From Uranotaenia lowii (Eukaryota; Arthropoda; Insecta; Diptera; Culicidae), in contig NC_073693.1 of the NCBI RefSeq assembly GCF_029784155.1, positions 336,676,023 through 336,740,022 on the forward strand: 64,000 nucleotides of DNA. Reading direction: 5' to 3'. Both the position numbers and the translations under genes were made by a program. A model generated the notes under the pieces. The model did not search any database. It was not told where the DNA came from and was given only the letters and a program-made list of their open reading frames with translations. Below are positions 44,702 through 56,640 of this stretch, one piece after another (positions within the stretch are counted from its first letter, which is position 1; each line of letters begins with the position of its first letter).

Positions 44702-47228
44702 TTTTTTAATGTTTGTAGTTCAGAATTAAAAAATCTTTTTTTTTAAATTTTTTTGTTAAAGTTGTCTTTACAGTTTGTTCCATAAATGGTGTATGAAAAG
44801 TCCCAGAAAATATATTGAAGATTCGAATCTCGAATAAAAAAAGTTGTTGTCGCTGACATGAAAATTTTACTTTTTCCAGCTTTTTGAGGATTTTAACCAC
44901 TGTGCGGTAGTCTTTTAGATTTGTTTTGAGCTGTCTGTCATACTGTAGACACTCTTTGTCGATTTCAAAAGTGTACTTTTAGGGCCTTATTACTTAAAAC
45001 GAGTCGAGTAACTCCAGCCACTGTCGAGTCGAGTGTAATGTCGTATTACGGTAGTCGATATTTGAACAAAACTGATAAAAATCTTATTAAAGTTTTTAAC
45101 AAAAAAAAATCCCAGTCCTAGAAAGTCAAAGTAAAAACAATGTTTTTTTTTCAGAACAGTATCCGATCTCCATGTTTAATGCATTTTTAAGATTTTTTGG
45201 CATCTCAAATAAACTTTGAGCGCTATGAGGCGACCCCTGAATCAAAGCCGGTTAGGCTAAAATTTTCATTAATCCGTTTTTAAGACAAATCATCGAAATG
45301 TGTATAGTTGGTTTTTGAAATTCCATGATGAAATTTTTTCCATACGTACATACATTGCCACCCTTTTATATAAAAAAAAATAGTCCAAGCTTACAATCAT
45401 TGCTTGATTATCTTTATGAGATAAATTCAGCATTCTGAAAAACGATTCATTGAAAAAGAATTTTCTAATGAAAGTTGATTTTTTCAATGCTTCCGAATTT
45501 TTCCAATTTTTCGTAGAAATTCAGGTCTGAACAATAATTCTAGTTAAATTAAACTCATTTCGGAGTTTGTGATTCCATAATTCACATTACCAAAATTGTA
45601 TTCCTATTTTCAGAATTCGGATTCTGTATCCAGTTCAGGATTCTTGGTTTTCAGTTCGAATAATCATTACAAATGAAAAGCTGCTTTGAAATTATGGTTC
45701 AAATTTGGTTTTGTATTTCATGTCAAATTTGAGTTATGTTTTTGAAATCATATGCATTTTCAATATTTTGATAATAGTTTTCAGAAAATGGAAAAAAAGA
45801 AAACATTGTTTTATTTTCGAATTCTTCATCCTTATACAAAATTCAAACATTAAAAGCTTTCAAATGGTTATCCCAAATTGAAATATTCAGATTATCTGAA
45901 ATTCGTATTTTAATTCAGATTCACAAAACAGATTAAAAATAAATAATTTTAACAGTGAATTCAGATTAAACCTGAACTAAAGAATTAAAGTAATAGATTC
46001 ATGCACGAGGGCTCTAAAACTTGGCTCATAAAATTCTGACCTGGAATATGATTCGGAAATCGTATTTTTTGTACTTTTCAGAAATCGTATGGAGCTTCGA
46101 ATACAGATTCGAAGCGCAATTTTTGAATTCAAATTTATTATTCAGATTCAGAAATCAGCTCCAAAATTCATAAAAAGATTTTGCTTGAAAACGAATTTGA
46201 TAATCAACGTAAATTGTGGCGGAATTCAAGAGATCATGAGCTTAAGATTGCTTGTGAATTCAATTTCCAGATTCAAATTTTAATCTAAATTAGTTTGTTA
46301 ACACAATTTAGCTGAAAAAACACAAATAAAAAGTAGAATTTGAGTTTTTTTTGTTTCATACGAAAAACCCAAATTCTTGTTTAAAAAAAATCATCCACAG
46401 GATTCTCATGATGGAATTGATTCTTTATGAAAAATATTTGCTGTTATAGAAACATGTAGTTGATCTTCACCTAAAAAAATCTGCAAAAAAAAAATCTATT
46501 TTTTCGGTATATTGTTTAACATTATTTACAAATTACGGACAAAAAATTCGGCATTATATATTCCAGAAACCAATAGACAAAATTCTGCTGATTTAATATA
46601 TTTGAGTAACGAGAAGTGTTGTGTTAAATTTGCAGAATGAGGTTTCATGATAAGATTCATAACAATTGAATTATGTTTTTAATTAAGCATACTAGAGGCT
46701 AGCAAAAAAACGAGACTTCTCATATTTGGTCAGAAATATTGAAGTTTTTTATAGCCAAATTTCAAACAAAACCATTAATTTGGTTCAAGTTTGTGATCAT
46801 ATGTGATTCGAAAATCTAATGATTTATTTCTCTTACTTTTTTCAATTTGATTTTTTTAATCAAAGGTAAAAATCTTTGAATTTGCAAAATTGTTTTGGAG
46901 ATTGGGCTTGTTTGATTTGAATACAGAATAAGTTTTTTTTTTAAGAAATGGACTGTTCTCCTTAAAAAAAGCTTGTTTTATGCTCAAATCAACTAAGTTT
47001 GATCTACCAGACTCTTGAACAAATTCAAACATTTTGAACATCGATGAAAGCGAATTCAGCTCACCTTTTAGGTTTAGGAACAAATTTTTAAATTTACGAT
47101 TTAATACGAAAACTTTTAACGTGAAACAACTTAAAAATGAATATCATATAGTTATAATCATAATTTGCTTTAATTTTTTTTTGTAATCGTGCATTATTGG
47201 GCTAAAACTCATAGCTAAAAATTAATCA
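44702..47228. other. AT-rich intergenic DNA with dispersed repeat copy 2
   Basis: No gene is recognised. It includes the repeat at about 45760-46480. Scattered T and A runs and isolated short frames lack domain features. Confidence 0.45.
45760..46480. repeat. Dispersed repeat, copy 2
   Basis: Ordered similarity to 12410-13110, same orientation, including GAGGGCTCTAAAACTTGGCT, CAGAAATCGTATGGAGCTTC, ATTCAGATTCAGAAATCAGC and ATCATCCACAGGATTCTC. It is diverged and of unknown class. Confidence 0.4.
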
Positions 47229-47280
47229 CCATACCCCCCCCCCCCTCCCCCCCCATGGGTCGGTTCTTCTTACGGCCCTG
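47229..47280. mobile_element. Lone hAT-like terminus (C-rich, CGGCCCTG tip)
   Basis: ACCATACCCCCCCCCCCCTC leads into CATGGGTCGGTTCTTCTTAC and ends GGCCCTGG. Reversed, it reads CAGGGCCGTAAGAAG and then a G run, the same design as the tip at 34930 (CAGGCGCGGTCCTA plus G run). No opposite tip is found nearby. Confidence 0.4.
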
Positions 47281-50200
47281 GTGTTCATAATCCAGTTTTC
47301 CATTTGTAAAATTTGCTCATTTTTCTCACAATATCTACAACTACTTCTGATAGGTATGAGATTTCAGTTTGGAAATGATTCGAAAGATTTCGAGATTTTT
47401 CTCACAAATATTTGTCCAAAAAAAAAAAAAACAAAATTAAATCGGCTGTTGGGCTGGCACCTTTGAACTTTTTGGCCAAATTTCAAGTTTCAATGAAAGT
47501 AAGCAAAGATACAGCGAATTTCGTGAAGCATGCTCAAGTTTTCCTTTTTTTACGGGAATAGCTTAATTTTTATTTCCAGTCATTTTCAGTTGTTGAATTT
47601 TTTGGAGGGTCAGTTGGATAGTTTAACTAGATTGAGTGAAAGTTCCATGAAAAAAATTATCAGCCGAGAGAGAAATCGCAGCTTGTCAAAGTTGGAGGAA
47701 AGTGCGTTGCTTCGCTTGATTTCATTTTATTTTATACGCAACAAGCTCAAAAAACATGTTCGATTTATTTAATAGTAGTTCCCAAAGTTTTTTAACGTAG
47801 ATTTGAAATTAAAATTTTGACTTGGATTTAGCTTTTATATGACATTGTAAGAATAAGAACCAGATTTGAAATAATTCTCAATTGTTTAGAGATCAAAATT
47901 CAGAAACAAAACCTGATTTCAAATTTTTTGTATGATGATTGTGTAAAATCCAAAAATTATTGTGGGAATAAAAAGATCAATATCCAAACATTGAATTCAG
48001 TTAAAATGGTACAAGATGATTCTTATCTAATCCATTCATTTTTATTTCCGTTATTAGCCTTCGCGTTATTTACGTCGAATTAAATTAAATACTCCAGAAA
48101 CGGGATTCAAATACGAAAACATTAATCAGCGTTAGATGTTTATTCTTAGTAAATCAATAGATATCCAAAGTTTATGAATATCATTAATCCAAAGTTTTTA
48201 AATATTTTAAAAAGATATGGGGAATTATTTTTAATTTGATTTTTTAACAAATAAGTTCGAATTATTTTTATTTTTATTATATAAAAAAAAAGTTTAAATT
48301 CATTTATATGAATTTTTTCTCATTCGAATATACATATGTACACCATAAACACGCATCACAAACATGATTTTTTTCTCACATTTGAATATAGTTTGGTTAT
48401 TTTGATAATTATGTAAAAAAAACTAACAAATATTCCTGACGAGCTTATTATGGAGATTATTTTCCAATTTACTATTTAATTAAAATTTGAAACTTCTAGG
48501 TGCAACGATTTTATCTTGAAGTATAGAACGTTTTATTCCCTTTTGTCATTTTTTGTCTACAACTGTAATATTGTTTTTTTAAACATTACAGATATAGATA
48601 TAGATGACATAACTTCGTAATTTTTAATCAAATAAAAATCAACAGTGAAAACAAAGAAAACTCATATTTGTTGGAATATGCATCTGAAAGATGGCCTAAA
48701 TCAAGAGAAAAAAATCTTTAAATCAGTTTGTTCAATTAACTTAGAATGCACAGCTCAAATCATCAAAAAATATTAAGAAATATTATTCTACATATTTTGT
48801 AGTCCAAAATAATATTTATATTACATGTTCAGAAATGCTTAGTTTTGAATCACCCTAGTATTCGAACGTAACGCATGAACCTTATGTTGTATTGCATACT
48901 TGCAGGCGCTTTTAAATTCCAAAAATTTGAATCACTCAGCAGTATGCCTTACAGTCGTTCACGTAGCACGTGACACTCTTTGAAATGACGGTATGTAGGT
49001 ATTTCCGCTTCTGGCCGATGTTTGTAGTTAGTTTAAGTTAGTCGATTTTTGGTCAGGCGTGTCATAATAACACTCCAAGAACTCAAAAGGGAAAAAAATA
49101 TGATGCGGTATATCACTACCGAATAAAAATTAAAGACAGTTATTGTAAGGAATAGTTTTTAATTTTACATTCACAAACTTAACCGATAAAAATGGAAATA
49201 GAGTTATTAAATCATTCAAATCATAAAGATCTTTGTAAGCTAAAATTATGAAAAAAAATTACAGTCACCAATCGTTCAAAAATCATTTAATTTCCACTAG
49301 AATTAGTTGTATGTTTATCATTTCATAGAGTTCTAGTGCTGCTTGATGCTGCTGTTCGGAAGCTAAACCCAACTGCAGTTAAAAAAAATCCATTTTTTCA
49401 TCCGTTTAATGCAGGATTCAGTTTAAATTGCAAAGCTGATTTAATCTGACATGGATGGATGGCCAAAACCTGACCGAAACAGGAGACGACCATGCGAGTA
49501 ATCAATTTGAAATCGTAGATTTCTGCTGATGCATTCAGATTTTTTTCCCATCAAAAATACAAAAGAAAAAATGCGACCGATTGATCTGATGATGGGAAGA
49601 ATCTAATCTGGTCAACCTGATTGCATCTCCCCCAGTCACCAGTCTTAGAAATGCAAATCCATGCTTTAACTCATTGTTGGATATTTTTTCTTCTGGTTAG
49701 TTTTTCTGGGCCAAGGGACTAAAATACACTTGAATGGATGGGTGCACTTTCGAAAATTATATTTATGATCAAAAGAAGCTTATGTGTGCCTCGGATCGAT
49801 GAAACCGGGAATCAGGATGGGCTTGCCCGGAAAGCTTGGCCTTGATTCTAAGATACCCTATTGGTATGTAGTAAATGCTAGGGAGAAAGTAGTTTTGTGA
49901 ATTATTTTTCCTTCGGGAAAGGATCTTTTTCGGAAATTTCCGGCAGGGTGATGCTGGCAAAGATGATGGTGCAGAATCATACTTTTGTCCTTTGATATGG
50001 ATATGGATTTTGGCCTTCTCCATAGGTAAGCGTGATGACGATACTTTTACTTGGTTTAAAAGACACTTTCTTCCAAAGAATGTTTGAAAAAATTAGGAAA
50101 AAATCAGTTTTTGAAAGTTATAGTGGAAAAACGATTTGAAAAACATATTCTTCTGGTAAAAAATCTCAACTAAGCCTTGATCAATGAAAAACGGCAGATA

Positions 50201-50812
50201 ATTAAATTGATTCCTGCATTCATTCCAAGGAAGAGCCAGTCAGATCCGGCAAATCAAACTATCATCCGCCCCGACATCTGGTTTTGCGGAGCCAAGAATG
50301 ATGCATAGAACACAAAAGCGGAACTGACAACCTCTAAGAATAGAACTTGCAGCAAGCAGCAGATAGCGATACCGATCCATTCGTGCATACATATAGGCGC
50401 AAACAACAACCAACCAAGCTAGCTGATGCTAGCCGGAGCGGCAAAAAGAAGATAGGGTAACTTTCCCAACAAAACCCAAACGTTGAGCAGAAAATTGCAT
50501 TGAAAATTCATGATAAACTATTTTTCGGTGCTCACTTTTTATGTTCCCGGAATTCTTTTTTTTGTTGCTTCTGTCGTTTCTGCTTTTCGCTCTGATAACA
50601 GCAGCAGCATCTATCGGAAAATATAATAATGACGGGTGGAAAAATGCACCAACGCATCCATCCAGAAGGGATTCTTTCAGGTGGGGAAAGAAGGAAAAAC
50701 AGACATGAAAGAGATCTGATTTAATAGTACAGTTTGGAAAAAAACGTTTGTTTTTTAATATGAATTATTAAGTTTATTAATTGTTCGTTTAAAATCAATA
50801 CAGAGGAACGTC
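47281..50812. other. Intergenic; slightly less AT-rich from ~49500
   Basis: No gene is recognised. The stretch 49500-50700 is compositionally more balanced and lacks repeats. It could hold regulatory or untranslated sequence, but nothing specific supports that. Confidence 0.4.
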
Positions 50813-53800
50813 AATTTTGCTGTTGATTGTTTGTTGTAATTTGGCCTTCCGGTGGAAAAATACAGAATTGGCTCAGCAGGCGCAAATTTTTAAGGATGCT
50901 GCTGCTGATTGCTTGTTTTCATTTGGCGTTTCGGTGAGAAAAGACGGAATTAACTTAGAAAGCGCACCGGTGGAAAAAGATGAATTGGCTTTGGAAGCGC
51001 AGATTCTTAACACTGCTGGTGCTGCTGCTGATTGTTTGTTTTCATTTGGCCTTCCGGCGGAAAAGACAAAATTGGCTTGAGAAATGCAGATTTTAAGGTG
51101 GCTGATGCTGGTTTATGGTTTGATTTGGCCTCCCGATGGAAAATGACGGATTGGTTTTGGAAGCCATCCGGTAGGAAAGTTGAATTGGCTCAGGAAGCGC
51201 AAAATTTAAGGCTGCTGCTGCTGATTGTTTTTTTATTTGGCCCCAGTGGAAAAAGTTTTGAATTCGCCTCCGGTGGAAAAGACGTATTGACTAAGCAGGC
51301 GCAGAGTGTTAGGGATACTGTTGCTGATTTTTTGTTTTCATTTAGTCTTCCGGTGGAAAAAGATGGAGTGGCATAGAAAGCGAAGATGTTTAAAGCTGCT
51401 GCTGCTGCTTGTTTGTTTGGTTTGGCCTTCTGGTGGGAAAAAACGGATTGACTTAGGCTAGATTTCAGGCTGCTGCTGCTGATTGTTTGTTTTGATTTAC
51501 CCCGGTGGAAAAGACGGAATGGGCTTAGGAAGCGCAGATTTTTAAAGCTACTGATTGCGCAGAATTCAAGACTGCTGTTGCTTATTGTTTGTTTTGATTT
51601 AGCCTTTTGGTGGTAAAGACAGAATTGGCTCAGGAAGCGCAGAATGTATGGCTGCTGCTGCTTATTGTTTGTTTTCATTTGGCCTTTCGGTGGAGAAGAC
51701 GGAGTTGGCTTAGGAAGCGCAGATTTTTAAAGCTGCTGCTGTTGATTGTTTGTTTTGATTTGGATTGGCTAAGGAAGCACAGATTTTAAGGTTGTTATTG
51801 TTTGTTGTTTGTCTTAGAAAGCGCCGATTTTTAAAGCTGCTGTCGCTGAATGTTTGATATGATTTGGCTTTCCAGTGGAAAAAGACCGATTAGCTTCGGG
51901 AGCGCAGATTTTCAAGCCTCCTGCTGCTGTTTGTTTGTTTTTTTGGCCTCTGGTGGAAAAGACGGAGTTGGCTTAGATCGCGCAGATCTTAAGGCTGTTT
52001 CTACTTATAGTTGTTTTGATTGGGCCTCCAGAGGAGGAAAGAATTGGTTTAGAAAGCGCTGATTTTAAGGCTGCTGCTGAGTTTTTGTTTTGATTTGACC
52101 TCCCGGTGGAAAATGACGGATTGGCATAGGAAGCGCAGATATTTCAAGCAGCTGCTGCTGTTTGTTTTGATTCGGCCTTCCGGTGGAATGTTACGGGTTT
52201 GCTTAGGAAGCGTAAATTTTTAGGATACTGCTGCTGATTGTTAGTTTCGATTTGGCCTCCGGTGAAAAAATATGGAATTGGCTTAGGAAGCGCAGAATTT
52301 AAAGTTGCTGCTGCTTATTGTTTGTGTTGATTTGACTTTCCGGTTTAAAAGACGGAGTTGGCTTAGGAAGAGCAGATGTTTAAAGCTGCTGCTGCTGATT
52401 GTTTGTTGTGATTTGGCCTTCCCGTGGTAAAAGACGGATTAGCTTTGGAAGCGCAGATTTTCAGGGCTGCTGCTGCTGATAGTTCGTTTTTATTTGGCCA
52501 CCGGTGAAAAAGGCGAAGTTGGCTAAGGAAGCCCAGATTTTAAGGCTGCTGCTGCTGATAGTTTGTGTTGATTTGGCCTTCGGTGAAAAAAGAAGGATCT
52601 GGACTAGAAAGTGCAGAATTGAAGGCTCTCTGCCAATTGTGGAAAAAGGTGGAAAAAGACGGATTGGCTTTGAAAGAGCAGTTTTTAAACCTGCTGCAGC
52701 TGATTGTTTGTTTTCATTTGGCATTCCGGTGGAAAAGATGGAGTTGGCTAATTAAGCGTAGATTTTAAGGCTGCTACTGCTGATTGTTTGTATTGATTTG
52801 GCCTTCCGATGAAAAAAGTCGGAATTGGCTTAGGAAGCGCAGACTTTAAGGCTGCTGCTGCTGATGGTTTGTTTTGATTTAGCCTTCCGGTGGGAAAATA
52901 TGGATTGGGTTAGGAAGCACAGAATTTAAGGCTGCTGCTGATTGTTTGTTTTGTTTTTAGCTCCCGGTGGAAAAGACGGAATTGGCTTTGCAAGTGCGGA
53001 ATTTTAAGGCTGCTGTTGCTGTTTGTTTGTTTTGATTCAGTCTTCCGGTGGAAAAGACGGAGTTGGCTTAGGAAGTGCAGATTTTTAAAGCCGCTGCTGT
53101 TGATTGTTTGTTTTAATTTTTCCTTCTGGTGGAAAATAATGGATTGGCTTAGGAAGCACATATTTTAAGCCTGCTGATTGTTTGTTTTGATTTGTCCTTT
53201 TGGTGGAAAAGACGGAATTGTCTTAGGAAGCGCAGATTTTAAAAGCTGCTGCTGCTGAATGTTTTTTGTGATTTGGCCTTCCGATGGAAAATGATCGATA
53301 AGCTTCGGGAGCGCAGAGCGCCTCCAACTGCTGATTATTTGTTTATTTTTGGTCTCTGTTGGAAAAGACGGAGTTGGTTTAGAAAGCGCAGATTTTAAAG
53401 CTGCTGCTACTGATTGTTTGTTTTGATTGGGAAGTGGAAAATGACGGAGTTGGTTTAGAAAGCTCGGATTTTTTTTAACAGCTTCTGCTGATTGTTTGTT
53501 TTGATACGGCCTTCCGGTGGTTTAGGAAGCGCAAATTTTTGGCTACTTTTGCTAATTTTTTGTTTCGATTATCCTCCTGGTGGAAAAGCCAATGCTGGAA
53601 TTGGCTTAGGAAGCGCAGAATTCAAGGCTGCTGCTGCTTATTGTTTGTTTTGATTTTACTTTCCGGTGGAAAAGACGGATTTGGCTTAGGAAGAGTAGAT
53701 ATTTAAAGCTGCTGCTGCTGATTGTTTGTAGTGATTTGGCCTTCCGGTCCGAAAAGACGGATTTGCTTAGGAAGCGCAGATTTTCAAGACTGGTGCTGCT

Positions 53801-54515
53801 GATTGTTTGTTTTCATTTGGCCCCCGGAGGAAAAGATGGAGTTTGCTTAGGAAGCCCAGATTTTAAAGCTGCTGTTGTTGATTGTTTGGTTTGATAAAGC
53901 CTTCCGGTGGAAAAAGATGAATTGGCTTAGGAAGCGCAAATTTTAAGGTTGTTACTCTGATTGAATGTTATGATTTGGCTTTAAGATGGAAAAAGATGCA
54001 GTTGGCTTAGCAGGCGCAGATTTTAAGGCCGCTGCTACTGATTGTTTGTTGTGATTTGGTCTACTGGTAAAAATAGGACGGATTGGCTTAGGAAGCGGAG
54101 ATTTTTAAGGCAGGTTTTGCTGACTTTTTTTTATTTGGCCTTCCTGTGAAGAAGACAGATTGGCTTAGGAAGCGCAAATTTTAAAGGCTGCTGCTGCTTA
54201 TTGTTTGTTTTGCTTTGGCCTCCCGGTGGAAAAAAGACGGATAAGCATAGAAAGCGCACATTTTTAAAGCTGCTGCATCTGATTGTATGTTGTGATTTTG
54301 CCTAACGGTGAAAAAAGACGAAATTGGCATAGCAGGCGCAGATTTTTAAGGCTGCTCCTGCTGATTATTTTCTTTGAGTTGGTCTTCCGGTGCAAAAAGA
54401 CGGATAAGCTTTGGAAGCGCAAATTTTCATGGCTGCTGCTGCTGATTGTTTGTTTTGATTTGGCCTTCCGGTGTGAAATTGCGGACTGGCTTAGGAAGCG
54501 CAAATTTTTAAGATA
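50813..54515. repeat. ~80-bp minisatellite array, ~46 units (3.7 kb)
   Basis: A degenerate tandem array. A typical unit contains GGCTTAGGAAGCGCAGATTT, then TAAGGCTGCTGCTGCTGATT, then GTTTGTTTTGATTTGGCCTT, then CCGGTGGAAAAGACGGAATT, about 80 bp. Anchor spacing near 52385, 52465 and 52543 confirms 78-80 bp. Units vary by substitutions and small indels, some truncated or lacking the CTG run. 80 is not a multiple of 3 and the frame changes from unit to unit, so the leucine-rich or serine/glutamine-rich frames across it are not protein genes. The repeat stops cleanly at about 54515. Confidence 0.9.
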
Positions 54516-56219
54516 ATTTAAAAAAATAACTATACAAATTTAAAATTGTTGCACGTTTTTTTGAGCACAGTCTTTTTTCATTCTCATTCGAATTATAACT
54601 TCAAGCGCTTTTCACGAATTTGTCGATTTTCCGATAGGCCTGCCAAGAAAAGTAAAATGAAAATTTCCCACCGAAAAGGCGTCTCAGGCAGCGGCAGATC
54701 AGCGGCATTTTATGCATATCAAGCGGTTCCCCCAAACAGCCAGTCAGCCAAGGCAGGCAAGCATTTGATGCATTTTTTTTATTTTGGAAAACCTCCCACT
54801 TCTTTTGCAGCTGCAGTTCCGTCTCGATGCACATTGTGTATCTGTCGAACGTTGCGATGGGGACGAGAAGCCTTTGGGGCCCGATCTCAAAACCATTACC
54901 GAACAAGTCCATCCCGGGCTCTTTACGGTTCCTGGAAACCGGATTTCCCCGTGTTTTTTTTATTCTCTCTATCTTGCTGGCACTGCACAGTAACCAGAGC
55001 CCTTTAGTCAGAACCGAAACCGGCAAATGCACGTCGTCGTCGTCGTCTAGTTTAAAATGCAAAATTTACCATTTTGAGGAATGCAAATTGGAAACGATAC
55101 CCTCCTCTAAATTTCACCAAGGGGGGGAAGTAGTAACACAGAGAAGAAAGTCTAAAAAAGCGACCCAAAACTTGACGAAGGCTTTCGGAATACGTGAAAC
55201 CCGAGAAAAAGTCAAAAATCCAGACTTCAGATCCGTTGTTCCTTGTGAGAAGGAGGTTTCGGAAATAATCCGAAGGATTTTCAACAAAGAGCAAATTTTC
55301 GCGTGGATTATTAGATTAAAGTAAATTGTCTTATCCTCCGAGGGTGCCTGTAGCTATGCAACGCGGCTGCAATGTCGCTGCAGTCAGTAGTGGCTTCGTG
55401 TTTTGTAACGGATGCAAATTCGGATGGTGAATTGCACAATTAGGGGATTGCTGGTTCAACACTTTGGTCTGGAATCTTGTGGAAGAAATGAAGCTCGAGT
55501 GATTTAATTAAAACTATTTTATTCATGATTGAATAACAGTTGGCTGTTTGTGGGTATCATCACTGAATTTATTCTCAACTAATAAAAACAGAAAACCTTG
55601 GAATTTGTTTAAGTTTATTCGATGTTTCAACTGCCCTGATGCCAGTAAACTGGAAAACATTCTGTGAGGATTTCCATAGACTTGGTATTTCAGACATTGA
55701 CATTGATTCGTGAAAATACTGAAATTGTTGAAGGATTTCTGAAGAATGTTTTCCATCAGCTTAACTTGGGCCTTCATATGGAAACAATCATTGGCACACT
55801 ATTCTTTGGATCACTCGGAACGTTCACATGACAAAAATTTACTTCTAAAATCCCGAATAATTCCAAGCCGCAGCTTTAACATTTTGTATTGGCAATATCA
55901 AACGATTTTTTTTTTCATTTTTGTTTTCACTAAATACTACATTTAAACTGCAATTTTTATTTCTTAGACCATTTCCAATCATTTTTAGTCATTTTTTATC
56001 ATGTTTCTTTAGCATTTAGCACTTTTCTTGATTTGTTTATAGTTTTTGTATTTTTTGGCCATATTCGCTATTTATGTCATTCTATTATGTCTATCTATTT
56101 TGTCTAAATTGTATTGGTCCTATTCTAGCGAAAACTGTAAGATAATGTTGTTTCTCTTAACCGTTCAATTAAGGCACATGTGCCAAAATCGGATATTGCC
56201 AAAAACGAACGGGGTAGGT
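54516..56219. other. Intergenic; balanced-composition block 54600-55330
   Basis: The block right of the array is less AT-rich and has overlapping open frames on both strands (for example 54601-55062 minus and 54827-55324 plus). None has a recognised domain and they are mutually exclusive. A CGTCGTCGTCGTCGTC run lies near 55031. From 55500 the sequence is again AT-rich and unassigned. Confidence 0.4.
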
Positions 56220-56221
56220 AT

Positions 56222-56640
56222 TGGGGTTATTTCATGAGATTTTCAGTCACTTACATCATTTCAGAGTAAAGCGAAAAGATAAATTCAACCTCTACTCGTT
56301 AAGCTCTCTCACCCAATACCCAAATTTTAGGGGTTTTATGTTATATTCAATCATTTACAGCATTTTTAAGTTCAGTTGAAGCCGCCATCTTGGATTTCAA
56401 GAGAACGTCAAAGAGCGAAAATCAACTTCTTCTAGCGTATCTCAATTTACTAATACCCATGTATTGGAGGTTTCATGCGATATTCAATGATTTATAGAAT
56501 TTTTAAAGTAAATCGAAAGCCGCCATCTTGGATTTCAAGATGGCGTCAGATAGCGAAATTCAAATTCTTCTCGTTTAAACCTTTCACCTTATACCCCGTA
56601 TTGTGGATGATTCATTAGATTTTCAGTAATTTATACATAC
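56222..56640. repeat. Three-unit ~140-bp tandem repeat with GCCGCCATCTTGG
   Basis: Units begin about 56222, 56358 and 56497. They share a TTCATG(A/C)GATATTCA/GATTTTCAGT, ATTTA(C/T)A(T/G), then AGCGAAA and TTCTTCT/CTACTCG, then a CAATACCC/TATACCCC order. Units 2 and 3 carry GCCGCCATCTTGGATTTCAA (56381 and 56520). In unit 3 it continues into AGATGGCG, making the inverted repeat GCCATCTTG / CAAGATGGC. The LINE copy 2 tail follows immediately. Confidence 0.6.

Noticed and set aside
50817..53161. Leucine-rich or serine/glutamine-rich frames across the 80-bp array
   Set aside because: The unit length is not a multiple of three, and frames change between units and break often. They reflect the repeat, not a protein.
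54601..55324. Overlapping ~150-codon frames on both strands
   Set aside because: They are mutually exclusive, without domain, start context or splice support.
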